Below are positions 26,668 to 37,400 of a DNA stretch of 64,000 bases, in pieces. The position numbers and the translations under genes were made by a program. The DNA comes from Ktedonobacter sp. SOSP1-85 (GTDB lineage Bacteria > Chloroflexota > Ktedonobacteria > Ktedonobacterales > Ktedonobacteraceae), in NCBI RefSeq assembly GCF_016587415.1, contig NZ_BNJI01000002.1:248001-312000 (forward strand), read 5' to 3'. Positions within the stretch are counted from its first letter, which is position 1. Every line of letters begins with the position of its first letter. Under the pieces are notes generated by a model that saw nothing but the letters and a program-made list of their open reading frames with translations, did no database searches and had not been told where the DNA came from.

Positions 26668-27927
26668 TCAGGTTGGTTGTTGGGGAACATTGGTGACAGG
26701 AGCGAATAGAGCAATCACAAAACAGAGAAAAACGACCATTGCCAATCCAATTTGTAGGCCAAATCTATCAGATACAAAGCCAATGATTGGTGGACCGATA
26801 AGCAGACCGCAATAGCCACAGGTTGTGACAGCGGCAAGCGTAGCTCCAGTTGATTGCTGAGAAACACGGCTAGCTGCGCTTAAAATAAGCGGGAAGATGA
26901 TGGAGAGCCCCAGCCCAATGAATGCGAAGCCTAGCAGAACTGTCGGGGTCCACGGTACGATGACTCCTAAGCCGAGTCCGATGCCTGCAAAGAGAGCAGC
27001 GATTCGCACTAAGACACCAGGACCTAGACGCATAGCCATATAATCACCAGTAAAGCGTCCAAATGCCATGAATAAGGAAAATACCGCATAACCTGTGGCC
27101 GCTAATCCAGCACCTGAATGCACGATTTCGGTGAGATAGACAACGCTCCAGTTTCCCATTGCACCTTCGCTGAGTAAGGCACAGAAGGCAAGGATACCCA
27201 GCAACAGTAAGATGTGGGATGGGAGAGTCAATCTAAATTTCCAGACAGATTTTTCACGGCGTGTGACTGCCTCGGGCTGCCTGTTTTCCTGGACTGGTGG
27301 TGTAGATAAGAGCCAGCGGGTAATTGCAAGGACACTGATTGCCCCAATAGTAGCTACGATGAGGAAATGGAGTAAAGGGCTCAGTCCCTGTGAAGCAACA
27401 AAGCCTCCAACAAAGGCGCCAAATAGGCTTCCCGCACTGTAACAGGCATGGAATGAGTTGAAAATAGGTTTTCCATATGCCTGCTCTACACTGGCTCCTT
27501 GCATATTCATTGTGACATCCATGGCGCCATTACTTGCTCCGCAAAATACAAGGTTGAGCATTAAAAGCGGGAGGCTTGGTTCTAAGGCAAGAAGAGGTAG
27601 AACTATGCATAGGCAGAGTGCTGCCAGCACCGTGATGGTTTTACTACCAATAGAAGCTGAGACTCGGCCAGCTATATTCATAGCAATCAGTCCTCCCAGT
27701 GAAGCCCCCAACAACGCGATCCCTAATCGTCCCGCCGATAAGGTGATGCGGGCCTGGATATCGGGAATACGCGTTGCCCAGGTAGCCAGGAGCGTCCCAT
27801 TAATAAAGAAAAGTACAATGACCGCAATTCTTGCCTGACGAAGTCTTTGTTGGTTCTCCTGAGAGAGGGTTATAGATGTTGCAATATCTTTCATGCGACG
27901 TTTGCTCCAGATGGAAATAAGACACAT
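26668..27927 (-). CDS. MFS transporter, probable exporter of the NRPS-PKS product
   Basis: A 419-residue protein (or 408 from ATG 27894) with about 12 membrane helices, including IAVIVLFFINGTLLATWATR, IALLGASLGGLIAMNIAGRV, LLMLNLVFCGASNGAMDVTM, ILLLLGILAFCALLSEGAMG and LTEIVHSGAGLAATGYAVFS. The ATWATRIPDIQ segment after helix 1 is characteristic of the YfkF/Bsc-type MFS group. It lies 16-49 bases downstream of the Rossmann gene, at the end of the biosynthetic operon. Export or self-resistance is the likely role by position. The start codon is not settled. Confidence 0.88.
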   Translation of the reverse strand: MCLISIWSKRRMKDIATSITLSQENQQRLRQARIAVIVLFFINGTLLATWATRIPDIQARITLSAGRLGIALLGASLGGLIAMNIAGRVSASIGSKTITVLAALCLCIVLPLLALEPSLPLLMLNLVFCGASNGAMDVTMNMQGASVEQAYGKPIFNSFHACYSAGSLFGAFVGGFVASQGLSPLLHFLIVATIGAISVLAITRWLLSTPPVQENRQPEAVTRREKSVWKFRLTLPSHILLLLGILAFCALLSEGAMGNWSVVYLTEIVHSGAGLAATGYAVFSLFMAFGRFTGDYMAMRLGPGVLVRIAALFAGIGLGLGVIVPWTPTVLLGFAFIGLGLSIIFPLILSAASRVSQQSTGATLAAVTTCGYCGLLIGPPIIGFVSDRFGLQIGLAMVVFLCFVIALFAPVTNVPQQPT

Positions 27928-27943
27928 CAGAAATTACCAGGCG

Positions 27944-29053
27944 TTAGTGTCGACTGATAAATGCGTTATATTTTGTCAGCAATTCATGGGCTCGGTCTTC
28001 TACCTCAGATAGAGGCAAACGTTTACAATCATACCCAAGCATGTTTTGCAGGACTGCGGCATGTTTTTCCGAAAAATGGACAGTACCATCATCTGCTATG
28101 GATTCAATACCATTCATCCTGAGTCCATCTTGATTGATGCGAATGGCCTCTTCACGTGTGAGTCCTGGTGGCAAAATGACTTCGATTCCCTGGGCTTTTC
28201 TCTGTATGGGATACGTTCCTGGAAGGCCATCGGGCCCAGGTGCATGTGTAATGGCCGAATTTTCAGTAGTAAGCGTCTCAAGGATCGTTGCTGCTGTGGC
28301 GGCTGTAAGCAATTGGGTATATTCATGCTTTAGTGTCAGTGGTAATGTGCGAAATAGTGCCGGGATATCGAGCTGTGGCGTAATATCCTCGCCTCTGGAG
28401 AATGCTGTGAGATGGAATGGAACCCCTCCTGCTGTCCCTGATCGGAGCATTTGCGATACGTCAGCGTGTGCAAAGAAAAAGATCTGTATGTACTCTACTG
28501 ATTGGTGGAGCTGAGTAGCGATCGCTTGCCGTAGTGGTGAGATGGTATTGGCAAGATTCCCAATTCCGCTCGTTGGTGCCAGTCCAACCTTAGCGAGGAC
28601 CGGGTGTAAATTATCCGGAGCAGCCGCATTGAGCACGATTATTTTTCTTCTTGTTTGTTGTACTGCCTGCATAAGTTTATAGAGGGGGGCAAGCGTTATT
28701 GGCATCCAGGCTCCCTGCGCTTTCTGTAACTGCTGGCTAAGAGCATCGGGGATCTGTCTAGAAACGCTCGTTGCAGAAAGCATTGCCATTGATGAAAAGA
28801 TTACATCAGGCTGGAATGCAGAAATGATATGACTCATTTGATCAATATTCCAGACATCCATGGAGGTAGTATCGACATGGATTGATTTGCCGAGATGGAG
28901 AGCGGCACTGTGCGTCCAACGGCAGCGCTCCTGAATATAAGCTTGATTGCGTCCTGCTACTAAAAATTGATCGCCAGGTTTGGCACGTAGCACAAACAAG
29001 TCAAACACTTGTGAACTCAAGTTTCCAAGACCGGCAAAGAGAATCTTCACCAA
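27944..29053 (-). CDS. Rossmann-fold NAD(P)-binding protein of unknown specificity
   Basis: A 369-residue protein beginning MVKILFAGLGNLSSQVFDL, a dinucleotide-binding start. Later segments include AFQPDVIFSSMAMLSA, RRKIIVLNAAAPDNLHPVLA, GIGNLANTISPLRQAIATQL and ITHAPGPDGLPGTYPIQRKA. The overall layout (Rossmann half, then an oligomerising/substrate half of ~190 residues) recalls homoserine/malate-dehydrogenase-like or saccharopine-reductase-like enzymes, but no family motif is decisive. GGAG precedes the ATG. It sits between the ALO-type oxidase and the MFS gene in the same operon as the NRPS genes, so it is a candidate dehydrogenase for precursor supply or tailoring. Confidence 0.6.
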   Translation of the reverse strand: MVKILFAGLGNLSSQVFDLFVLRAKPGDQFLVAGRNQAYIQERCRWTHSAALHLGKSIHVDTTSMDVWNIDQMSHIISAFQPDVIFSSMAMLSATSVSRQIPDALSQQLQKAQGAWMPITLAPLYKLMQAVQQTRRKIIVLNAAAPDNLHPVLAKVGLAPTSGIGNLANTISPLRQAIATQLHQSVEYIQIFFFAHADVSQMLRSGTAGGVPFHLTAFSRGEDITPQLDIPALFRTLPLTLKHEYTQLLTAATAATILETLTTENSAITHAPGPDGLPGTYPIQRKAQGIEVILPPGLTREEAIRINQDGLRMNGIESIADDGTVHFSEKHAAVLQNMLGYDCKRLPLSEVEDRAHELLTKYNAFISRH

Positions 29054-29117
29054 ATAATCTCCTTTATATGACCGCAGCTCCTTTTTTTATAGAGATACCT
29101 GCAAAAAACAGGTACTG

Positions 29118-30431
29118 CTATTGTGCTAAAAGCTGTTTGAGATAGCTATTGAGAAATATGCCATTCGGATCCAGGTTAGTGCGGATGCGTTGAAAGTCCT
29201 GCCAGCGAGGATAGAGCTGAGCCAATTGTTCTGCTTGCTGCGTATGGAATTTACCCCAATGTGGTCGTCCCTGGTAGTGTTTAAAAATGTCTTCGACGGC
29301 CGCAAAGAAAGGGCGATAGGGCATAGCGTGATACATATGAACTGCGATATACGCGGTTTCACGTTGATACGCCGGGCTGAGCCAGATATCGTCTGCTCGC
29401 CCAAAACGACATTGCACTGGGCCATGGACTTTGAATTGGTTGCGCTCGATACATTGTGCAATGTCCCGCATGGTTTGCCTGGCACATTGAGCTGGTAAGG
29501 CGTATTCCATCTCGTGGAGTGGAGATCCCGGCGTAAAAGTGAGAACGCTATGGCTATAGTCGATTTTTTCGACGTCGATAAGCGCTTTTTCGAGTAGCCC
29601 GCAGATAGGCGTACAGAGTGCTGGTATGTGTCGGCAGGTTTCTGAGAACGACCAGTAGAGTAGACGTCTAAAGGTGGGATTACGCAAATGCCGGTTCGAC
29701 ATTTGTATCATCTGAGGTGCGGTTGCCGTGGTATCCTGAAAAAATTTTGCATGAACCCATGGCGTATGAGGATACCAGTAGAAACCAAAGTGTTTATATT
29801 CCTGCTGGTACTGCTCTAGATTGTCAAGACAATCATCCAGGCGCATACGACGGCCCTGATAGTGGAGATAGTGGGCTGGAACCACGCGCAGCTTTACTTT
29901 GATAATGATACCTAACGTACCCAATGAGACCAATGCTGCCTGAAATATTTCAGGCTGTTGGTCAGGAGAGCAGACTAACTGCTCTCCTGTAGCTGTTATC
30001 AGCGTGAGTTCTACTACTTGCGTTGAGAGATTGCCGAAGCGGATACCTGTACCGTGTGTTCCCGTGCTGATTGCGCCCGCAATGCTTTGCACCACAATAT
30101 CTCCAAGGTTCTCCTGTGCCAGTTGATAGTGAAGCAGTTCCTCTCCCAGGCGTGCCAGAATGGTGCCACCCATGACGGTCGCTGTGCTCTGTTCGGCATC
30201 AATGGCACTGATCCCCTGGATGCGCTGTAACGAAATGATGACATCGCTGGTGGGCACCAGCGGGACCATAGAATGGCCGGACCCGGCAACGCGTATATGG
30301 TGCCCCTGATGATTATGCGCTTTCACCAATTTTGTCAGCGCATCAATATTGTCAGGGCTGGCTATGACCTGTGGTGTACATTGCACAGTGCCAGACCAGT
30401 TTTTCCATTGGAATGGTTTTATCTGTCTCAT
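29118..30431 (-). CDS. FAD-linked oxidase of the L-gulonolactone / D-arabinono-lactone oxidase type
   Basis: A 437-residue protein with an N-terminal FAD_binding_4 domain: HHIRVAGSGHSMVPLVPTSD, ATVMGGTILARLGEELL, SIAGAISTGTHGTGIRFGNL and VSLGTLGIIIKVKLRVVPAH. The C-terminal ALO domain ends with GRPHWGKFH, where the HWGK segment is diagnostic of aldonolactone oxidases. In that family the enzyme oxidises a sugar lactone or polyol with O2. The gene overlaps the aldolase stop by four bases (ATGA), so the two are translationally coupled and probably act in one step series. A GSGHS rather than VHS flavin-linkage residue pattern leaves covalent FAD uncertain. Confidence 0.9.
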   Translation of the reverse strand: MRQIKPFQWKNWSGTVQCTPQVIASPDNIDALTKLVKAHNHQGHHIRVAGSGHSMVPLVPTSDVIISLQRIQGISAIDAEQSTATVMGGTILARLGEELLHYQLAQENLGDIVVQSIAGAISTGTHGTGIRFGNLSTQVVELTLITATGEQLVCSPDQQPEIFQAALVSLGTLGIIIKVKLRVVPAHYLHYQGRRMRLDDCLDNLEQYQQEYKHFGFYWYPHTPWVHAKFFQDTTATAPQMIQMSNRHLRNPTFRRLLYWSFSETCRHIPALCTPICGLLEKALIDVEKIDYSHSVLTFTPGSPLHEMEYALPAQCARQTMRDIAQCIERNQFKVHGPVQCRFGRADDIWLSPAYQRETAYIAVHMYHAMPYRPFFAAVEDIFKHYQGRPHWGKFHTQQAEQLAQLYPRWQDFQRIRTNLDPNGIFLNSYLKQLLAQ

Positions 30432-31366
30432 AGAGGGTGCTCATGTTTTTCTTCATCTGCATAAATGTCGATAAGCCGGTTTATCAGCTTTTGTGCATCC
30501 TCTTTTTTGCGCTGGAACGAGTTGCGGCCAATGATGGAGCCGAACCCACCGCCTGCGCGAATCGCCCGTGCCTGTGCCAGCAATTGCTCTTCGTCGTTAA
30601 ACGGCCCACCGGAGAAGATAACCAGGCGACGTCCATTGAAGGCGGCCTGGACGATATGTCGAATGCGATCGGCGGGATCCTCAACCGGGATCTGATACTG
30701 CTGATACGTCTCTTTGGCGGCAGTTTGTTCGACCCGTGAGGTTGGAAAGAGAACTTTGATGATATGAGCTCCGATCTGGGCAGCGATATGGGTGGTATAG
30801 GCCGTGGTGTCAACTGATCTCCACTCTTCTCGTTCAAGGTTAATGCCAAAGGGATAAGACCAGACGACAACAGCCAGACCAGCCGCTTTGGCCTGGGCGG
30901 CGAATTCACTGAGCTGCTCATACATCTCTGAGCGCAGGGTTGAGCCAGTGTAGATTGTAAAACCAATACCGACACAGCCCAGCCGAAGTGCGCTTTCAAC
31001 TGTCGAGGTAATCGTGCTCTTAAATTCGTTCCCGCTCTGGAGAGAATCCATACTATTACACTTCAAAATCAAGGGGATCTCCCCACAGTAGTCAGAGACG
31101 CCTGCTTCTAAAAAGCCGATTGGGGCAGCATACGCGCTGAATCCGGCGTCTATTGCAAATTGGAAATGATATCGTGGGTCATAGGCCTCTGGATTGGGGG
31201 CAAAACTGCGTACTGGTCCTATTTCAAAACCCTGATCAACCGGGAGAATAAGAAGTTTCCCTGTCCCTCCAAGTTTGCCGTGGTTCAGGATGCGAGCAAG
31301 ATTGGTACGAACACCAGGGTTTTCATTGGCATACCAGCTCAGTATTTCACGAACACGTTCTTTCAT
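30428..31366 (-). CDS. Class I aldolase of the FbaB/DhnA (DeoC-LacD) family
   Basis: A 312-residue protein; ATG 31366 is better spaced from AAGGAG than ATG 31372. Family features: LLILPVDQGFEIGPVRSFAP, FAIDAGFSAYAAPIGFLEAG, GCVGIGFTIYTGS, VVVWSYPFG, the Schiff-base lysine region AHIIKVLFPTSRVEQ, RRLVIFSGGPFNDEEQLL and GGGFGSIIGRNSFQRKKEDA. The housekeeping role is fructose-bisphosphate aldolase, but relatives in secondary metabolism make C7 or aminohydroxybenzoate precursors (GriI-type). It is 57 bases downstream of the NRPS gene and coupled to the ALO-type oxidase, which supports a pathway role. Confidence 0.9.
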   Translation of the reverse strand: MKERVREILSWYANENPGVRTNLARILNHGKLGGTGKLLILPVDQGFEIGPVRSFAPNPEAYDPRYHFQFAIDAGFSAYAAPIGFLEAGVSDYCGEIPLILKCNSMDSLQSGNEFKSTITSTVESALRLGCVGIGFTIYTGSTLRSEMYEQLSEFAAQAKAAGLAVVVWSYPFGINLEREEWRSVDTTAYTTHIAAQIGAHIIKVLFPTSRVEQTAAKETYQQYQIPVEDPADRIRHIVQAAFNGRRLVIFSGGPFNDEEQLLAQARAIRAGGGFGSIIGRNSFQRKKEDAQKLINRLIDIYADEEKHEHPL

Positions 31367-31423
31367 AGTCATGACTCCTTTTTTATTGTGATGAGTGTTG
31401 ATAGATGTTCCGTCAATGCTGCG

Positions 31424-34400
31424 TTATGCATCTGCATGATCCAGGCTTGTGCTCAATAGCTGAGCAAGTGTCCGGCTGTTTGGGTGCTGCATCATCGTAT
31501 AATGCGTCCCCTGAACAGTAGAGAGAGAGAATTCTGGTAGCGTTAGCTGTTGCCAACTTGAGGCTGCTGTACTCGGTGTTCCTTCAGGAAGATCGCGTGC
31601 CTGAAAGAAGAGAAGCTTGCCGAAATAGGGACGTGGTGTATAGTGCTGAAAAGCTCCTTTGTTTTGCCGAAATGTAGAGAAGAGTCGTAGCAGAGAAGCC
31701 GTATCTAACTCGGGAGGGAAGATCCCAGCACGTTGTGCCTGCTCGAGTATCGAGCGCACCAGTTCTTGTGGATGGGTGTGATGATGATTGAGATGGGCTG
31801 CTGATATATGTTTTCCCGAGAGACCCTCTAGATCGTGCAAGAACTCGCTCACAATACTCTGCTCATCGGAGAGATGTCCTGGTGCGTAACTATCGAAGAG
31901 CGTCAATGTACATACTGTGTGTCCCTGTTGTTGAAGCTGCTGGGCCATCTCAAAGGCGATGACGCCACCTAGTGACCATCCTCCCAGGTGATAAGGGCCG
32001 GTTGGCTGTACCGCGTACATTGCTTCAATATACCGCGCGGCAAGATCTTGCAGGCGAGGCTGTGTTGTTTGCCAGGAATCCGGGTCGGGTGATTGGAGTG
32101 CATAGAATGGTCTATCTTGATCTCCATCACGGGCGATATCAAGATAGCAGAAAACTTCACCTCCAATTGGATGGACGCAAAAGAATGGATATTTTTCTCC
32201 AGATGTGCGCATGGGAACCAGGATAGAGCGAGGCTGCTGCGTATCTTGTTGACGAATAAGGCTGGCCAAATGTTCAATCGTCGCATGTTGAAAAAGCGTG
32301 GAGAGTGGAAATTGCTGTTGGAATGCATGCTGAATGTGTGCCATCAGGCGTATCGCGAGGAGCGAATGCCCTCCTATCTCAAAAAAATTGTCGGTGATAC
32401 CAATGGTCTGGTGTGGGAGGAGTTCTTCCCAGATACGGACTAGTTGTAACTCGATAGCATCGCGTGGCGGAGTATAGTTTTGCTGGGGCCCATGTGGAGC
32501 ATGGGTAGGGAGCGGGAGGGCCGCTAGATCTAATTTATCATTTGGTGTGTGAGGAAATGCGGGTAAGTGTATAAATGCCGATGGGAGCATATATTGAGGC
32601 AACTGTTGGTATAGAAATTGTCGTAATTCCATTGATGAGGGAACCTGGTTTATCTGTGTCGTGAAATACGCGAGCAGCAGCGCTTCATCATCGGGCTGCT
32701 TGTGTGAGATGACAACACACTCATGGATAGCTGGATGACGGTGCAGTACTGCCTCGATCTCACCAAGTTCGATACGGAAGCCACGAATCTTCACCTGATG
32801 GTCGAGACGACCCAGAAACTCCAATGCGCCATTTTCGCGATAGCGTACCAGATCACCCGTTTTGTAGAGCCGTGCCCCGGCTTTGTCAGAAAATGGATGA
32901 GGAATGAAGCGTTCGGCTGTTAGCATTGCCTGGTTATGATAGCCACGAGCGATGCCGGCTCCCCCCAGATAGAGTTCACCCGCCACCCCGATGGGAACCG
33001 GTTGGAGTTGTGCATTGAGCACATATGTCTGAGCGTGGTTGATCGCCGGCCCGATGAGTGGTGGCTGATTTTGACCTGGTGTATAGTGCGCTCCAGTCGC
33101 CCAGATCGTGGCTTCAGTGGGTCCATAGCCATTATAGAGTCTGTGTGTTTTAGCTACCTGGTCAGCCAATTCTTTGGGCAGGGCCTCTCCTGCTGAGATA
33201 AACATATGCAGGCCAGAGAGTGCATTGCAGTCCAGGGTTGCTAGCACTGATGGCGGCAGCGTTGCTTGGGTGATGGCGTACTGGGTGAGGAAATGTTGGA
33301 GGTCGCTACCCGGCAGCAAGGCCTCACGTGCCCCTAGAACCAGAGTAGCACCAGCCGTTAAGGCCAGTGAAATCTCAAAGACCGAGGCATCGAAGCTCAG
33401 AGAGGCAAATTGCAAGATACGGTCCTGGGGCTGGATGGCAAAGATTTCCTGCTGCGTCTGAGCCAGATAGAAGAGCCCCTGGTGTTCAATTTGTACTCCT
33501 TTGGGTTGACCAGTCGAACCGGACGTATAGATCATATATGCCAGCGAGTGGGCTGGGATGGTCAGTGAGAGATTCTCTGGCGCTCCATTGCTGAGTTCAG
33601 GCCAGATTCCATCAAGCGCAATGTATGCACAGGAGGATGCTGGGAGGCGAGGGAGAAGATGTTGTTGGGTGAGCAGAAGAGAGATCTGAGCATCATGCAA
33701 CATGAAAGAGAGGCGGTCCGATGGGTAGGATGGGTCGAGTGGCAGGTAGGCACCACCGGATTTGAGGACGGCAAGGAGCGCGATGAGCATGTCTGGAGAA
33801 CGTTCGACAGCGATCCCGACCAGTGTTTCTGGACCCCCTCCCTGCCTTCGCACATAGTGGGCAAGTTGATTGGCTTGTGCGTTGAGGTGTTGATACGTAA
33901 GCTGTTGATCACCAAAGATGAGAGCTATGGCATCAGGTGTTTGCTCAGCGCGTTGCTCAAAGAGGACGTGCAGGGTGGAGGGCGCTGGCGCGGGCAATTG
34001 GGGAGACTGCCAGCCCTGGATGAGTTGGCGTCGCTCCTGTTCAGGTAAGATCTCCAGACGACTGATGGGACAGGCCGGGTGCGCGAGAATATCGGTGACC
34101 AGCACCTCATAGGAGCGGGCCAGGCGCTGTATCGTGGCTGCTTCAAAGAGATCGGTCCGATATTCCAGGGTAGCGTGGAACATGCCTGCTTCCTCTTCAA
34201 TGATCAGGCTGAGGTCAAATTTGGTGGCGTGGGACTCGATGGGAAGCCATTGGGTGCTGATCTCAGCAAGCGAGAGCGGGGCGGTAGCCTGGGGCCGGAA
34301 GAGAAACATCACCTGAAAGAGTGGCGAGTGGCTGAGCAGGCGTTGGGGATGGAGCGCTTCGACCACCTGCTCGAAGGGGAGATCCTGATGCTCATAGGCT

Positions 34401-37400
34401 TGCAGAACGACGCTTTTGACCTGCTGGAGCAGGGCCTGGAATGATGGGTCCGCCGAGAGATCAAGGCGCAGTGCCAGAGTATTGACGAAGAAGCCGATCA
34501 GGTGCGCGACTTCTGGCCGGGTGCGGTTGGCAATGGGGGTGCCGATGACCAGGTCCTGCTGTCCACTATAGCGCTGCAGCAGGACCAGGAAGGTGCTCAG
34601 AAAGAACATGAAGGGTGTGCAATCACACCGGCGGCAGAGCTCGGCAAGGGAAGGATGCAGCTGCGTGGGCAACGTAAACGCGTATTGAGCGCCTGCCGTC
34701 TGCTGAACGGGAGGGCGAGGATGATCAGTGGGCAGTTCCAGCAGAGCAGGCGCATCGGCGAGTTGCTGTTTCCAGTAGGCGAGCTGCTGCTGGAAGATAG
34801 GAGTCTGGAGCCATTGGCGTTGCCAGAGCGCATAATCGGCATACTGCACAGAGAGGGTCAGTAGGAGCGCCGTGGTGCCGGTCAGGTGAGCATTATAGAG
34901 CAGCCCAAGCTCATGTAGCAGCAGGTCCATCGACCAGCCGTCAGAGGCGATATGGTGCATGGTGAGGATCAGGTGATGCTCGTGTGGGGAGAGGCGCAGA
35001 ACATGCAGGCGGATGGGGAACTGCTCTGCGAGCAGGAAGGGAGCGTGGGCATCCTGCTGGCGAAGCGCGTGGGCGGTGGCCTCGCGCAGTGGCGAAGGGA
35101 GAGCAGAGAGATCAATGCAGGAGAGCAGATGCTCTGGCAGGGAAGCGAGGGGAGCGATGACCTGAATAGGATCTCCATCCAGGGAAGCAAAGGTCGTGCG
35201 CAAGACCTCGTGGCGCAGGATCAGGTCCTGGAGACCGTGAGCCAGTGCAGAGAGGTGCAAGGGTCCCTGACAGCTGAAGGCCAGGCTCATATTGTAGCTG
35301 GCATCAAGGGGGCTGAACTGATCGAGGAACCAGAGGCGTTGTTGGCCAAAGGAGAGAGGCAAGGGGTGATCGCGGGAAGCGGGAGCGAACGTGGGCAGGA
35401 ACGGAGCCTGCTCGTGGTGCTGGGTCTGGGAAAGCAATTGGGCGAGTGCCGTGATGGTAGGAGCGGCAAAGAAGTGACGCAGAGAGAGGTCGATAGAGAA
35501 GAGTGCTCGGATGCGAGAGATCACCCTGGTCACGAGCAGCGAGTGGCCGCCCAGGGAAAAGAAGTTGGCAGTAACGCTGATCTGTTGCTGGGGGAGAGCC
35601 AGGACCTCGGCCCAGATGGAGGCAAGCGTCAGCTCGATGGGAGAACGAGGTGCGACAAATGAAGCATCGTGGATCTGGGCGCTCAGATCGGGAGCCGGGA
35701 GGTGACGACGATCGAGCTTGCCATTGGGAGAGAGGGGGAGGTGATCCAGGAACACAAATGCTGATGGGACCATATATTCTGGGAGATATTGTTGCAGGAA
35801 TTGACGCATGCTTTCCGCTTTTATTGTCTCTTCTCCTGCCGTCGTCATATACGCGATCAGGCGTTTGTCATCTGTACGATCCTCATGTACGATGGCAACT
35901 ACTTCTCGTATGGCAGGATATTGCCTGATGACCGCTTCAATCTCGCCGAGCTCGATACGGAAGCCGCGCAGCTTGATCTGGTGATCTGTGCGTCCAAGAT
36001 ATATCAGCGCTCCATCGGATCTGCGGCGTCCCAGGTCGCCAGTGCGATACAATCGTGACCCAGCGCGTCCACTGACCATGTCCGGCACAAAACGCTCAGC
36101 GGTCAATTCCGGACGTTGCCAGTAGCCACGTGCGAGACCGGCACCACCAATATATATCTCGCCGGTTACGCCGATAGGCACTGGTTGTAGAAAGGTATCG
36201 AGGATATAGACTTGCATCTGATCGATTGGATATCCGATAGCGTTCGCTTGGTCTGAAGGCTCATTCCCGATCTGATAACTTGTGGCATCTGCTGCAACCT
36301 CTGAGGAGCCATACAGATTGAATAAGTGAGCAGCTGGTAAGCACTGGCGAAAGCGTTGTATGAGATCCACAGGAAGCGCTTCGCCACTACTTGTCCAATG
36401 CGTAAGCCGGTAGAGCTGTGTCTGAAGAACGGCATCCTCCTCCTGGAGTAAAACGCGTAAGAGCGAAGGCACCAGGACAATCCGGCTGACGGCATACTGC
36501 GCTAATTGTTCTCGTAAACGAGGTGGATCCTTGACAACTTCATCGGTTAGGATGACAAGCGGCACTCCTTGTAGAAGGGGTCCAAAGATCTCTGACACCG
36601 CATCAACGAAACTCAGGTTCGTTTTCTGGCAACAGATCTCCTGTGCAGTGAAAGGTATGGTTCGCCACATCCATTGTAAGCGATTGACTATTGCGCCATG
36701 AGTACCCAGGACACCTTTAGGCTTCCCAGTTGATCCCGACGTGTAAATGACATAGGCCAGATTCGCATCACTGAGGGTCAGAGAGGGGGAGCCTGGCTCT
36801 GTCTGTGTAATCTGTTCCCATTGCTGATCGAGCGCAATAATAGTAGGCCCTTGCGATGGTAGGAGTGTACGTAACGTGCTCTGGGTCAGGACAAGCGTTA
36901 CCTGGCTATCGGCGAGCATAAAGGCAATCCGCTCGGAAGGATGCGTCGGATCAATCGGAACATACGCCCCTCCTGCTTTGAGGATGCCTAATAATGCGAC
37001 CAGCATGGTCGCGGATCGTTGTAGACATACACCGACTAAGCTCTCTGGCCCAATCTTTCTTGCTCGGAGATAACCGGCAAGCAGATCAGCATACCTGTTC
37101 AGTGTTTGGTAGCTGATCTGCTCTTCATTGCAGATTGCGGCTATGGCATCAGGTGTCTGTTCAGCGCGTTGCTCAAAGAGGACGTGCAGGGTGGAGGGCG
37201 TAGGCGCGGGCAATTGCGGAGACTGCCAGCCCTGGATAAGTTGGCGTCGCTCCTGTTCAGGTAAGATCTCCAGACGGCTAATGGGACAGGCCGGGTGCGC
37301 AAGACTATCGGCGACCAGCACCTCATAGGAGCCGGCCAGGCGCCGTATCGTGGCTGCTTCAAAGAGATCGATCCGATATTCCAGGGTAGCATGGAACATG

